Part shown: positions 52,179-61,433 of the stretch, in pieces
Layout: each line of letters opens with the position of its first letter
How positions within the stretch are numbered: position 1 is the stretch's first letter
From: Lunatimonas salinarum
Lineage (GTDB): Bacteria; Bacteroidota; Bacteroidia; Cytophagales; Cyclobacteriaceae
Length of the DNA: 64,000 nucleotides
Assembly: GCF_017811155.1 (NCBI RefSeq)
Contig: NZ_JACVCV010000012.1
Span: 1-64,000, forward strand
Direction: 5' to 3'
Position numbers and translations under genes: made by a program
Notes under the pieces: model-generated
What the model was told of the DNA's origin: nothing
The model's database searches: none
What the model saw: only the letters and a program-made list of their open reading frames with translations

Positions 52179-53753
52179 TTATTGTGCTAACCACACATAG
52201 ATCAGCACAACGCATAAGACGAGGGCAATTGCAAGTGGTTTTGCAAATTTCCATTCCTGCAAATCCAAATGTACTTTATTTACATGAGCGGTTCGTGACT
52301 TCGGCGGAAACCTAAGGCTTACCAAGTACATGGCTGCCATGTTGATGATAAATTCAATTCCCCAAATATGGATAAAGTGAATGTCCAATTCGAGTATAAA
52401 AGTGGTCAAGAGGTAAAAGCTAAGTCCTAATATCAAGCCTACCTTGGCGCCGGCCGCGGAAATTTTTGGAATGAAAAAGCCTGCGATCAAGATGGAAGCG
52501 ATGGGGATAAAGAAAATTCCGTTCAGTTGTTGCATTAGCTGGTACAGACCCTCCGGAGCATTGCCAACGAGGGGTGCTACCAAGATGGCTGCAATCGCCA
52601 GCACAATGGAGCTGATCCGACCGACGCGAACCAAGGTTCTGTCTGTAGAAGCAGGAGAGATGAATTTTTTAAAAATATCCAAACTGAATATCGTAGCGGC
52701 GGAATTCAACACACTGTTGAACGTACTTAGAATAGCTCCAAGAACGACGGCTGCGAAAAAGCCCGTCAAACTCAAAGGCAGTACTTTCATTAACAGCACA
52801 GGGTAGATGAAGTCTTGGTCTTCGTAGTACTGTTCACCGTAGTAATAAAAGGCAACAATGCCGGGTAAAACGATGATCAATGGGATTAGGATTTTAAAAA
52901 TGCCGGTAAATAACAAGCCCTTTTGGGCCTCTGCCATGTTTTTTGCACCCAATGCCCGCTGTATGATCGTTTGATTCATGCCCCAAAAATAGATTTGATT
53001 GATCATCAGCCCGGTGAATAGGGTGCTAAATGGGAGAACAGAATCTGCTGCACCAATCACGTTGAATTTTTCGGGCGCGGCATCATATACTTTTTGGAAG
53101 CCTTCCAAGATATTTCCGTTGCCGATGTCCCATAATGCAAATACCGGCACCATAAGGCCGCCGATCACGAGACCAATGGCATTAATAGAGTCAGAAAGCG
53201 CTACCGCTTTTAGTCCCCCGAAGATTGCGTAGATAGATCCGATAACACCAATGACGATTACGGTAAGCCAAATTCCCTCCTCCTTGCTAATTTGAAATAC
53301 ATCTGAGACGTTAAAAATACTCTCAAGATTTATTGCGCCTGTATATAATACAATTGGCAGCAGCGTAACCACAAAGGAGAGCATCAGTAGAAAGGCTACA
53401 ATGGCTTTGGTTGTTCCATCGTATCGGTTTTCGAGGTATTGGGGGATGGTCGTCAGCCCCATACGCAGGTAAATGGGCAAAAAATACAAGGCTGCAATTA
53501 CCAAAGCGATTGCGGAAGTCACCTCCCATGCGATGATAATCATCCCATTTTTATAAGCTGATCCATTCATCCCGATGAGGTGTTCGGTAGAAATATTGGT
53601 CAGGATCATAGATCCTGCTATAACGCCTCCGGTGAGCGTTCTCCCACCTAAAAAGTAGCCATCCCGGGAGTTAATGTCGTCCTTTCTTAATTTATACCAG
53701 GAAAAAATAGCTACAAATAGGGTAAATCCAAGAAAGGAAACAACAGTAAGCAT
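52179..53753 (-). CDS. Sodium:solute symporter, probably for myo-inositol or a sugar
   Basis: This 524-residue SSS transporter has about 14 hydrophobic helices. It belongs to the SglT/SLC5 sugar branch, with the N-terminal DGYFLGGRTLTGGVIAGSM, the segment STEHLIGMNG, and helix 8 AAVVLGAILSTFNSVLNSAA. It imports solute with Na+. The gene follows the myo-inositol oxygenase gene in the same direction, 122 bases later, with a hairpin between. Since the oxygenase needs free inositol, the most direct guess is that this protein imports it, though related sequences carry glucose or galactose. It differs from the symporter at 39792, which is 46 residues shorter. Confidence 0.9.
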   Translation of the reverse strand: MLTVVSFLGFTLFVAIFSWYKLRKDDINSRDGYFLGGRTLTGGVIAGSMILTNISTEHLIGMNGSAYKNGMIIIAWEVTSAIALVIAALYFLPIYLRMGLTTIPQYLENRYDGTTKAIVAFLLMLSFVVTLLPIVLYTGAINLESIFNVSDVFQISKEEGIWLTVIVIGVIGSIYAIFGGLKAVALSDSINAIGLVIGGLMVPVFALWDIGNGNILEGFQKVYDAAPEKFNVIGAADSVLPFSTLFTGLMINQIYFWGMNQTIIQRALGAKNMAEAQKGLLFTGIFKILIPLIIVLPGIVAFYYYGEQYYEDQDFIYPVLLMKVLPLSLTGFFAAVVLGAILSTFNSVLNSAATIFSLDIFKKFISPASTDRTLVRVGRISSIVLAIAAILVAPLVGNAPEGLYQLMQQLNGIFFIPIASILIAGFFIPKISAAGAKVGLILGLSFYLLTTFILELDIHFIHIWGIEFIINMAAMYLVSLRFPPKSRTAHVNKVHLDLQEWKFAKPLAIALVLCVVLIYVWLAQ

Positions 53754-53782
53754 GTACTGATCGGTGGTTAGGTTATAAAGTT

Positions 53783-53813
53783 CCCCAAAGCGGCAGGGGA
53801 TGTCGCTTTGGGG
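53783..53813 (-). other. Hairpin between inositol oxygenase and symporter genes
   Basis: CCCCAAAGCG (53783-53792) and CGCTTTGGGG (53804-53813) form a perfect ten-base stem with an 11-base loop. On the minus strand it lies after the oxygenase gene and ends without a T-run. It may be a partial terminator or an mRNA stabiliser between the two genes. Confidence 0.55.
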
Positions 53814-53875
53814 AGGGTTTTATGATTTGAACTGGCTAAAGCTTAATGGAAGCACCCATCGAAGGCGCATTCCAG

Positions 53876-54757
53876 TTAGAATTTAAGCGTCGCGGGAAGG
53901 TACTTAGCTACTAAATCCTCATAATAGGGCCTAAGGGTTTTTGCATCGGGTGGTACCGGCACCTTGGAGTATAGATCGTACGGATTAAATTTCTCCACCC
54001 ATTTGAACATTTCCCGGTCGTGATCGTTGAGCAAGTGGTCGTACGAATTTTCCCGGTGTTGCGCATAAAAGGAATGGTATCGGATCATGTAAAGTGCCGG
54101 TTCAGGCAGGTAGTCTTTCATCATCTGATACATGTATTCGTCGTGTCCCCAAGACATCTTCACCTGATCTAGTCCGCAGTTTGGCGAATAGATTCCGTAG
54201 GTAGAGTTGAACCGTTCATCGGAGAAATCCGGGTTATCGGCAAAAAACTCTGGATAAACGATTGCATCGGTGTGCTTGCACCCTACCGGAAAAGTATCTC
54301 CTACTACCGCCCATTGGGGTTCGCCAAAAAGGCAAAGCACCTTTCCCAGGTCATGGATAAATCCGGTGAGTACAAACCAATCGGGGTGTCCGTCCGCCCG
54401 AATGGCCTCAGAGGTCTGTAGCAGGTGTTGGAGTTGATCCAGGTTGATATCTGGGTCAGAGTCATCTACCAATGTGTTGAGGTAAGCAACAGCGTCCCAA
54501 AAGGGCATTTCTTTTTTTTCAAATTTCAGGAATTCCTTCTCCTTTTCCACCACAAAATCGTAAGTCTGATATTTGTGGTTTAACCGATAGAATTCACGTA
54601 CCGTGTCTACCCGCTCCGAATCATGGTAATTTCGGTAATCTTCTTTGGCTTTTGGCTGCTTATCTTTGGGTTCAGGGTACCTGACCAACAGATCATCCTC
54701 CCAATCTTCTATGCTGTTAAGAGGAGCTTTTTCGTTTTCATTATAATTCGCCTGCAT
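53876..54757 (-). CDS. Myo-inositol oxygenase
   Basis: This 293-residue enzyme opens the myo-inositol ring with O2 to give D-glucuronate, using a mixed-valent di-iron site. The ligands known from the mouse enzyme can be placed: His in ADGHPDWF, His-Asp in GFIHDLGK, His in [10 protein letters not shown], His in IRYHSFYA and Asp in FNPYDLYSK. The substrate-region motif [12 protein letters not shown] is intact, and the length matches the family (about 285). Such enzymes are mainly eukaryotic but are also present in several Bacteroidota. It heads a two-gene unit with a sodium:solute symporter. Enzymes that use glucuronate are not in the window. Confidence 0.95.
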   Translation of the reverse strand: MQANYNENEKAPLNSIEDWEDDLLVRYPEPKDKQPKAKEDYRNYHDSERVDTVREFYRLNHKYQTYDFVVEKEKEFLKFEKKEMPFWDAVAYLNTLVDDSDPDINLDQLQHLLQTSEAIRADGHPDWFVLTGFIHDLGKVLCLFGEPQWAVVGDTFPVGCKHTDAIVYPEFFADNPDFSDERFNSTYGIYSPNCGLDQVKMSWGHDEYMYQMMKDYLPEPALYMIRYHSFYAQHRENSYDHLLNDHDREMFKWVEKFNPYDLYSKVPVPPDAKTLRPYYEDLVAKYLPATLKF

Positions 54758-55014
54758 GGAAATAAGGTGTTTTGAGGGTATTCAATACGATTTTTCTGAT
54801 CGATTTCGAAAATTACCAAAAATTCATTCATGTTATTGGAAAGTTGTCCAAATTTTTTTCATATGGCGTAGGTTCTTCACACTGTATTTTGTGTTTTATG
54901 GTTCCCATGATTGTGCCTGCGGAAATGTAGCGAGTTTGCCTATTTACGACGGGCCATAATGGGTGTGATAGGGCCTAAGCAGCGGTGTTTTTTGCCATAT
55001 AAACCAACATCTAC

Positions 55015-56691
55015 TTACTTTAGGGAAGCTTTGATTTCTTGGAGTATTCTGGCGTTGGTCGCAGACTCGGAGAAAACCTCTAGGATTTTTGGTTTGGGAG
55101 ACTGTTCAAAAAAAACAGGAAGTGCCGAAAGCAACTCCTTTTCTTGCATCACGGACAGGTATTCAAAATCGTATTCCTTGGCCAGTGATTTGGCACTTAG
55201 GGACTGTTGGGTTTCGAAATATTCCTTTAGTTCGGGCAGGGAACTTGGTCCTTCAATTAGTCGAAAAATTCCACCTGCATGGTTGTTTAAGACGATAACG
55301 CGAAGATTGGGAAGGTTGTAGTTGTGCCAAAAGGCATTTCTATCGTAAAAAAACGCCATATCACCGGTAATCAAGGTTACGATTTCATGGGTTGTAAACG
55401 CACAGCCCACGGCGGTCGAACTAGATCCGTCAATTCCACTTGTTCCCCGATTGGCGATGATCTCAATATTTCTTGCTGCCATACCCAGGAAGCTTGCGTA
55501 GCGTACCGCCATGCTGTTGGCTAAATGGACCTTAGAAGGGCGGGGAAGGTGCCTAAAGCAGTGGTAGATTGCCTTGAATTCACCAAAGGAAGCATTTTGC
55601 ATCGTACGATCCAACCGCTGTCCGATGCTTTTTTCCTCTTCTGTCCACTGGGAGGAAAAAGAACTGTCACTTTGGTATTCTTGGGCTATGAACCAGCGCA
55701 AAAAGGCCAATGGATCTGCGTATATGGCTTTGGTGAGTTTCTGATAGGGGTCAGGGATATAGCCTTGTGGCTGTATATGCCAATGATTTGCAACGGCGCT
55801 TCGTAGAAACTGCTTAAGGCTTTTGGATAAAAGGCTCTTTCCAAAAGTAATGATCAAATCCGGTTGTAAGCGGTCTTTGTCCAGTACGTTTGGCAAAAGG
55901 AAGTCTGGGTGCGAAATTGCCCCTTCAAATTGCTGGTTGGAAATCAGTTCGGAAATCACCACAGCCGAACGGGAGGAATGAATGTCCGCTAAGACTGCCG
56001 ATAGCTGGATATCCGGTTTTTGATGGCCTGGAACGATTAGGATCCGTTTATGCATTTGCAGGTCATTGGCCAATTGGGAGAGTTGAGTTTCTGACAGGGC
56101 AGGGGTACCTCTCAGTACTTTTGAAACGGGGACATCCCGCGAGAAGTCAAACGTTTCGCCTTGCGAGGGGTAGAATGGTTCGCGTAACGGCACATTGATA
56201 TGTACCGGGCCATTGGGGAAATCAGTTGCCTCCAAAATCGCCTCGTTTACCAACCGATGGAGGTGCCACAATTGGTCTTTGGATGCAAACGAATCGGGTA
56301 GCTCTAGGCTCCGCTTTACATGGCTTCCAAAAATTCCTCGCTGCCGGATCGTTTGGCCGTCCCACTGATCTATCCATTCAGGAGGTCTATCAGCCGTGAT
56401 CACCAGCAGAGGGATATGTTGAAAAAATGCCTCCGCCACCGCTGGAGCGTAATTATAGGCGGCGGATCCGCTCGTACATACCAGTACCACCGGTATGCCC
56501 AGCTGTTGGGCCATTCCAAGTGCCATGAAGGCGGCGGACCGCTCATCGGATACCGTGCGGCAATGTATGTCAGGATGCCGGACAAATGCCAAAGAAATGG
56601 GGGCACAGCGGGAGCCTGGCGAGAGTACAGCCTCCGTTACGCCATGCCGCGCACAAATGCTGACCAAGTCACTAATGGCGTCTACTATCAC
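55015..56691 (-). CDS. menD: 2-succinyl-5-enolpyruvyl-6-hydroxy-3-cyclohexene-1-carboxylate synthase
   Basis: This 558-residue thiamine diphosphate enzyme adds the succinic semialdehyde unit from 2-oxoglutarate to isochorismate, the first committed step of menaquinone synthesis. The N-terminal catalytic Glu region is seen in VLSPGSRCAPISLAF and DERSAAFMALG. The ThDP/Mg site lies in TGDMAFFYDRNAF and NNHAGGIF. It starts with GTG at 56691 that overlaps the stop of the isochorismate synthase gene in GTGA, so the two are translationally coupled. It ends the operon; the remaining menaquinone genes (menB, menA and others) are not in the window. Confidence 0.96.
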   Translation of the reverse strand: MIVDAISDLVSICARHGVTEAVLSPGSRCAPISLAFVRHPDIHCRTVSDERSAAFMALGMAQQLGIPVVLVCTSGSAAYNYAPAVAEAFFQHIPLLVITADRPPEWIDQWDGQTIRQRGIFGSHVKRSLELPDSFASKDQLWHLHRLVNEAILEATDFPNGPVHINVPLREPFYPSQGETFDFSRDVPVSKVLRGTPALSETQLSQLANDLQMHKRILIVPGHQKPDIQLSAVLADIHSSRSAVVISELISNQQFEGAISHPDFLLPNVLDKDRLQPDLIITFGKSLLSKSLKQFLRSAVANHWHIQPQGYIPDPYQKLTKAIYADPLAFLRWFIAQEYQSDSSFSSQWTEEEKSIGQRLDRTMQNASFGEFKAIYHCFRHLPRPSKVHLANSMAVRYASFLGMAARNIEIIANRGTSGIDGSSSTAVGCAFTTHEIVTLITGDMAFFYDRNAFWHNYNLPNLRVIVLNNHAGGIFRLIEGPSSLPELKEYFETQQSLSAKSLAKEYDFEYLSVMQEKELLSALPVFFEQSPKPKILEVFSESATNARILQEIKASLK

Positions 56692-57905
56692 GCTTCTGCG
56701 GGGTTAATGAGGTACTTTCGGATGATCTCACACTTCATCTCGGTCTCCTCCCATTCCTTCTCTGGGTCAGAGTCCTCGGTGATTCCAGCACCGGCGTATA
56801 AGATGGCGCTGTCGGCCATTATCTGCCCGCAACGAAGGTTTACATAAATCTCCGTTTCCTCTCCTATATTGACTGGCCCCAAGTAGCCCGCAAAAAAGCG
56901 TCGGTCAAACCCCTCATTTTCCGCTATAAAGGCCTTTGCGGCATCTTTGGGCATGCCACAAACAGCTGATGTCGGATGTAATAAATTCAACATGACAGAC
57001 CCTAATTGAGGAAATCCGGTGGTTTCCATATCAACGAAGAAGTCGGATCTTAGGTGAAGGAGGTTACCTGCCATACTTGTTTTGGGGCCGATTTCATCGT
57101 ATTCACGCAAGCGGATCTTTTTGAAACAGCTGACGATATACCGGCTTACCAAGGCTTGTTCCTCTATTTCCTTTTGAGTCCAAGCGGCTGTTTTTAGCGG
57201 GTTTTCGCCTACTGCTCGCTGGGTACCCGCCAGGGCCATGGTGTGAAAGGCAGCACCTTTGGTCTGAATAAGTATCTCGGGGGTTGCGCCTATCCAAGTG
57301 CCAACGCCCGGTATGTGAAAGAAGTTGACAAAGGAATTTGGGTAGGCATTGCAAAGCGCCAGAAAGGTCCCTATGAGATCAAAGCGGTCGTTTAATGGTA
57401 AATGCTTCGTCTTTGCAGCAACCACTTTAAACATCGACCCACCCGCAATAGCTTGCTTCGCTTTTTCTACCATGGTTAAAAATGCGGGCTTTTCAGTCTG
57501 CAACTCATTTGCTGCTAATTCAGTGTTAGTTTCTCGCTTTAATACATTCCAAATTTTGTCTTTTAATGGGGCTTCCTGATTGGAGGTCGGATGCATCAGG
57601 TGTTCCGGAAGAACGTGTGAAGTGTTTTGTGCCAAGTCTATGCTTAGATAGGTTTCCGCAGGTATAAAAAATGCCCGTTCATTCTCCAACCCGGAAAAAG
57701 GGTGTAAAATAAAACCGGAGGGTAATTTTTCGATTTCCGTGTCCACGTGTACGATATCACCGCTACTTTCTAGCACTATTTCCACTCTGGAGCACTTGGG
57801 CTTTCTCCAAACAGCTAACTGGAAGCGACTTTCCAGTGCGGTAAGGCATAGATTTTCCAAATAATCGGATGTGGTAAAAGTATTCGTTGCTGCTACGGTA
57901 CTCAT
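56688..57905 (-). CDS. menF: Isochorismate synthase
   Basis: From ATG 57905 this is a 405-residue chorismate-binding enzyme that turns chorismate into isochorismate. The C-terminal two-thirds are the conserved domain: FKVVAAKTKHL with the Lys base, GATPEILIQ, TMALAGTQRAVGEN, a catalytic Glu in SAVCGMPKDAAKAFI and YLGPVN, and the final LYAGAGITEDSDPEKEWEE with Mg ligands. A longer version from TTG 57929 is unlikely because it would overlap the thioesterase gene. It lies one base after that gene and overlaps menD by four bases. A role in siderophore synthesis is less likely given menD. Confidence 0.94.
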   Translation of the reverse strand: MSTVAATNTFTTSDYLENLCLTALESRFQLAVWRKPKCSRVEIVLESSGDIVHVDTEIEKLPSGFILHPFSGLENERAFFIPAETYLSIDLAQNTSHVLPEHLMHPTSNQEAPLKDKIWNVLKRETNTELAANELQTEKPAFLTMVEKAKQAIAGGSMFKVVAAKTKHLPLNDRFDLIGTFLALCNAYPNSFVNFFHIPGVGTWIGATPEILIQTKGAAFHTMALAGTQRAVGENPLKTAAWTQKEIEEQALVSRYIVSCFKKIRLREYDEIGPKTSMAGNLLHLRSDFFVDMETTGFPQLGSVMLNLLHPTSAVCGMPKDAAKAFIAENEGFDRRFFAGYLGPVNIGEETEIYVNLRCGQIMADSAILYAGAGITEDSDPEKEWEETEMKCEIIRKYLINPAEA

Positions 57906-57906
57906 A

Positions 57907-58329
57907 TTATTTTTTTTCCAGCACGGCAAGCGTGATCCGGCTGATGCAGGAAAGTTTGCCTTCTGGCGTGGTTATTTTTATCTCCCAAACTTGCGTTTTC
58001 TGGCCGAGGTGAACCGGCCTGACGGTTCCAGTCACAATCCCTTCTTTAACGGGTTTTAAGTGGTTGGCGTTGATTTCCAATCCCACACAGTAGTGTGTTT
58101 CCGGATTGATTGCCAGCATTCCCGCGACACTGCCAAGGGTTTCCGCAAGGGCCACATTGGCTCCTCCATGTAACAAGCCCAAAGGTTGTTTGGTTTTGTC
58201 ACTGACGGGCATCTTGGCTTCTAGGAAGTCCTCGCCTACTGCCGTAAACGTGATGCCCAGATGCTCCACCATGGTGTTTCGACCCATTTTATTCAAAAAA
58301 TCGAGGTCTGGTTTTGAAGTAAATAGCAT
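57907..58329 (-). CDS. menI: Hotdog thioesterase, probably DHNA-CoA thioesterase
   Basis: From ATG 58329 this is a 140-residue single hotdog domain; a longer frame to 58416 is not supported, since the 29 extra residues are not family-like. The active-site pattern LLHGGANVALAETLGS with the catalytic Glu is that of the PaaI/YdiI group. YdiI-type enzymes release 1,4-dihydroxy-2-naphthoate from its CoA ester in menaquinone synthesis. It is the first gene of the unit with isochorismate synthase and menD, which makes this role likely. The symbol rests on context and motif together. Confidence 0.82.
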   Translation of the reverse strand: MLFTSKPDLDFLNKMGRNTMVEHLGITFTAVGEDFLEAKMPVSDKTKQPLGLLHGGANVALAETLGSVAGMLAINPETHYCVGLEINANHLKPVKEGIVTGTVRPVHLGQKTQVWEIKITTPEGKLSCISRITLAVLEKK

Positions 58330-58383
58330 GTTTTGTCCGATAAAAGCTTTTTCTTTGAACCTGAATTCAAAAATAAGTAAATC

Positions 58384-58992
58384 TTGAGCAGTAAAAAAAT
58401 TTATGTAGTCCGTCACGGACAGACCGATTACAACCTGAGAGGCGTGGTGCAGGGTAGTGGGATTGATGCGCCGTTAAACCACACCGGACGTAGGCAAGCC
58501 GCTGCGTTTTTTGAACAAAACAAGCATCTGCCGATTGACTTTATTTACTATTCCGGACTTATTCGGACCCGTCAGTCCATTGAGCCCTTTTTGAACAAGG
58601 GGATTCCCAGCATCTCTATGCCGGAACTAAACGAAATCAGTTGGGGTAAGTACGAAGGCATACCCATGGATGAAAGCGGCCACCACCATTATCAGGATAT
58701 GTTACGCCGATGGGCAAGTGGACAACTCGATTATAAGATTGAAGGAGGAGAATCACCTCTGCAAGTGGCAGATCGCTTATCTAGGGCAATGGATCACATT
58801 ACCGGAAATGGGGGAGAAAACCTGCTCCTCTGCATGCACGGGCGGGCGATACGGATTTTGATGTGTTTATTATTAGAAAAACCACTGAAGGAGATGGATC
58901 AATTCAAGCACCAAAATCTGTGCTGCTACGAATTGCACTATCATCGTGACCAAGGATACGAATTGATCGGATATACCGGATCACCGGCTTAG
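58384..58992 (+). CDS. Histidine phosphatase family protein (phosphoglycerate mutase-like)
   Basis: This 202-residue protein has the catalytic motif YVVRHGQTDYN at its start and the second catalytic His in LLCMHGRAIRIL. The likely proton donor is Glu in EISWGKYEG. It can be a phosphatase of small phosphorylated metabolites or a mutase; the sequence does not decide. The start must be TTG 58384, because an in-frame stop lies at 58378-58380 and the first internal Met comes only after the active site. It is divergent from the menaquinone unit, with 54 bases between starts, and ends two bases before the convergent unknown gene. Confidence 0.9.
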   Translation: MSSKKIYVVRHGQTDYNLRGVVQGSGIDAPLNHTGRRQAAAFFEQNKHLPIDFIYYSGLIRTRQSIEPFLNKGIPSISMPELNEISWGKYEGIPMDESGHHHYQDMLRRWASGQLDYKIEGGESPLQVADRLSRAMDHITGNGGENLLLCMHGRAIRILMCLLLEKPLKEMDQFKHQNLCCYELHYHRDQGYELIGYTGSPA

Positions 58993-58994
58993 TA

Positions 58995-59414
58995 TCAAAG
59001 GGATAGTTTGACTGAGGCAATCCGTTTCTTATTGTTCGTTTTAGCTTCGTCAGTGGATTTGGAGAGGAGCTGCGCGTACATGTGATCGGTCTGTTTTAAG
59101 TCAATGATTCGAAAAGCAACCTCTTCCAGTTTAACCATTCGGTCATTTCCTAGGATCACCAATGCCTTTCCAATATCGCATTCATCCCAATCTTCAAAGG
59201 GAACGGTGATGAGTAAGGCAGCGTCCGAATTGCCAGAATAGGATTTCGTCTCGAAGTTATCCAGAAAAGTCAGTTCAATTTTCGCACTGCTGGTACGGTG
59301 CAGGCGCAGTTCACTTTTATTAAAAATCACCAAAAAGGTTTTTTCCTTCTTGTCTTTTGCTTCGGACAAGAAGGCTATTCCCAAAAAAAATATGATTGCC
59401 AACGTTTTTCTCAT
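58995..59414 (-). CDS. Exported protein of unknown function (139 aa)
   Basis: This 139-residue protein has a signal peptide (KTLAIIFFLGIAFLSEA) and a basic, mixed alpha/beta mature part without a motif I know. Segments such as LRLHRTSSAKIELTFLDNF and AALLITVPFEDWDECDIGK suggest a beta-rich fold. The C-terminus is basic (KTNNKKRIASVKLSL). It is probably periplasmic and lineage-specific. It is convergent with the phosphatase gene and lies after a terminator that closes the zinc-ribbon gene, so it may have its own promoter around 59420-59480. Confidence 0.6.
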   Translation of the reverse strand: MRKTLAIIFFLGIAFLSEAKDKKEKTFLVIFNKSELRLHRTSSAKIELTFLDNFETKSYSGNSDAALLITVPFEDWDECDIGKALVILGNDRMVKLEEVAFRIIDLKQTDHMYAQLLSKSTDEAKTNNKKRIASVKLSL

Positions 59415-59481
59415 GGGTCTAATATATGTAAATATACTAAATCCAACAAGAAATGTTTTCGTATTACGGCGAATATAAAAA

Positions 59482-59503
59482 AAGCCCGATTTAAATCGGG
59501 CTT
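59482..59503 (-). terminator. Intrinsic terminator of the zinc-ribbon gene
   Basis: AAGCCCGATTTAAATCGGGCTT is a perfect 22-base palindrome lying 15 bases after the stop of the minus-strand zinc-ribbon gene. On that strand a run of T residues follows, which marks an intrinsic terminator. Confidence 0.88.
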
Positions 59504-59517
59504 GGTATATTGAATTC

Positions 59518-60285
59518 TTACGCTCTACTTCGCTTTTTCTTTGTTCCGGTATCCTCTTCTACCTCCTCTTCCACACCGGCAAAAATCCGTCCGCAATGCT
59601 CGCAAACAATCAGTTTCTTCTTCTCTCTGATTTCCGCTTGTCTCTGAGGAGGTACGACATTGAAACAACCTCCGCATGCGCCCCGCTTCACCAACACGAC
59701 CGCTAACCCATTCTTGGCATTCTGCCGAATTTTTTGGTAGCTTTTAAATAATCGCTCGTCTACCTTTTTGGAAGCTTTTTCTCGATCCGTTTTTAGTTTG
59801 TTTTCTTCAGATTCACTCTCTGAGATAATCACATCCAATTCCCCTTTTTTCTGATCCAAGTCGTGCTTGCGATCTTTGAGAACCTCTTTGACTTCTTCAA
59901 TGTCCTTTTCCTTTTCTTCTATCCGATACTGCGCTTCTCCTATTTTCTTTTTGGAAACCTGAATTTCCAGATCCTGCAGTTCCAATTCCTTGGTGATGGC
60001 GTCGTACTCCCTATTGTTTCGGACGTTCATTTGCTGCTCTTGGTACTTTTTGATCAGCTTCTCGGATTCTTTGATTGCGTCTTTGTGTTTTTTGACTTCC
60101 TCGCCCAGACTTGCAATATCCGATTCGAATTTTGACAGGCGAGTCTCGTAACCCGCAATTTCGTCCTCTAAATCTTGAACTTCTTCGGGAAGCGCACCTC
60201 TGACTTTAAAAATTGCGTCTAATCTGGAATCTATGTTTTGAAGGTTAAGAATGGCTTCTAGTTTCTGTGCAACGGTACTTTCCAT
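59518..60285 (-). CDS. Coiled-coil protein with C4 zinc ribbon
   Basis: From ATG 60285 this is a 255-residue protein. Residues about 10-180 form a long, highly charged coiled coil (EEVQDLEDEIAGYETRLSKF and the repeats that follow). The C-terminal domain is a C4 zinc ribbon with the cysteine pairs in GACGGCFN and VCEHCGRIF. This family (CT398-like) is often encoded beside NIF3, as here, where its start overlaps the region of the NIF3 stop. It is thought to act in nucleic-acid or translation-linked processes, but the role is not settled. An upstream TTG at 60288 is less likely. Confidence 0.9.
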   Translation of the reverse strand: MESTVAQKLEAILNLQNIDSRLDAIFKVRGALPEEVQDLEDEIAGYETRLSKFESDIASLGEEVKKHKDAIKESEKLIKKYQEQQMNVRNNREYDAITKELELQDLEIQVSKKKIGEAQYRIEEKEKDIEEVKEVLKDRKHDLDQKKGELDVIISESESEENKLKTDREKASKKVDERLFKSYQKIRQNAKNGLAVVLVKRGACGGCFNVVPPQRQAEIREKKKLIVCEHCGRIFAGVEEEVEEDTGTKKKRSRA

Positions 60286-60288
60286 CAA

Positions 60289-61389
60289 TTATAGGTAGCT
60301 TATGGGATTTGTGACTGCATTCGACAAATAGAGTGCAATATTAGTAAATTTCTCTGACAATTTGTCTTTCAATAGTTCTTTTGTAAAAAATTCACTTTCA
60401 TAGTGCCCTATGTCCGCGATAATTAATTGGTTATCAGCATCGAAAAATTCGTGGTACTTTACATCAGCCGTGATGAACAGGTCTGCACCTGTCCGTTTCG
60501 CCGCTTCCAGCAAGAAAATGCCCGCCCCACCGCATAGGGCTACACGACGGATTGGCCTACCCAGCAGCTTGGTGTGACGAATGACTGAAAGATTCATCAC
60601 GTTTTTTAGAAAGGCCAAAAAAGCCGTTTCCTCGACCTCCGTCTCCAGCTCTCCCAATATGCCGGCCCCTACCTCCTGATTTTCATTTTCCAACGTATGA
60701 AGGTAATAAGCTACTTCCTCGTAAGGGTGCACTTGACGCAGTTTGGCCAAGATACGTCCCTTTAGGTGACTGGGGAAGAGTATTTCGACACGATCCTCGG
60801 ATACCTCCTCCGAAAGCCCCGGTTTACCGACTGTTGGATTTGCCTTTTCTGTTGGCAAAAATGTTCCGACGCCGTTCACTCGAAAGCTACAGTTCTTGTA
60901 CGCGCCGATTTCTCCCGCTCCGGCTTCAAACAGCCCCTTCAATACCTGCGCAGTGTGTGCAGCAGGAATAAAGGTGACCATCTTGGACAGAACACCAGAT
61001 TTTGGAGATAGTATACGGGTATTTTTCAAACCGATTTTTTCGGCTATCTTGGAATTTACACCTCCCAAGATGTGATCCAGGTTGGTATGGATCGCATAAA
61101 TTGCGATATCCTCTTTGATGGCTTTGATTATCGTTCGCTCCACGTAGTTTTTTCCCGTGAGACTTTTTAACCCCTTAAATACGATGGGATGATGTGCAAT
61201 GATCAGGTTGCAGCCTTTTTCAATTGCCTCGGCGACTACCTCTTGCGTGGCATCTAATGTACAGAGAATGCCGGTCACCTCAGCATCCGGATTTCCTACG
61301 ATCAATTGCGCATTATCATACGACTCTTGGTAGGCTGGGGGTGCCCAGGTTTCCAAGTAGGATATCACGTCCCTTATAAAATAAACCAT
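60289..61389 (-). CDS. NIF3-like metal-binding protein (YbgI/YqfO family)
   Basis: From ATG 61389 this is a 366-residue protein; TTG 61410 would add seven residues. It has the long form of the family, with the central YqfO insert (about residues 135-230) that is absent from E. coli YbgI. Metal ligands lie in IAHHPIVF, AIHTNLDHI and DIGHYESE. The family forms toroidal hexamers with a di-metal site and is sometimes annotated as a type 2 GTP cyclohydrolase homologue, a role not proven in general. It is coupled to the zinc-ribbon gene downstream, and its start is 44 bases from the divergent lpxK start. Confidence 0.92.
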   Translation of the reverse strand: MVYFIRDVISYLETWAPPAYQESYDNAQLIVGNPDAEVTGILCTLDATQEVVAEAIEKGCNLIIAHHPIVFKGLKSLTGKNYVERTIIKAIKEDIAIYAIHTNLDHILGGVNSKIAEKIGLKNTRILSPKSGVLSKMVTFIPAAHTAQVLKGLFEAGAGEIGAYKNCSFRVNGVGTFLPTEKANPTVGKPGLSEEVSEDRVEILFPSHLKGRILAKLRQVHPYEEVAYYLHTLENENQEVGAGILGELETEVEETAFLAFLKNVMNLSVIRHTKLLGRPIRRVALCGGAGIFLLEAAKRTGADLFITADVKYHEFFDADNQLIIADIGHYESEFFTKELLKDKLSEKFTNIALYLSNAVTNPISYL

Positions 61390-61433
61390 ATATTTGCCCT
61401 TGTTTATCAATCAAAGCTAGCAAAAATCTTCCA

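Noticed and set aside
56320-56847. 175-codon plus-strand frame across menD and the isochorismate synthase gene
   Set aside because: It is antisense to two coupled menaquinone genes and rich in residues typical of shadow frames.
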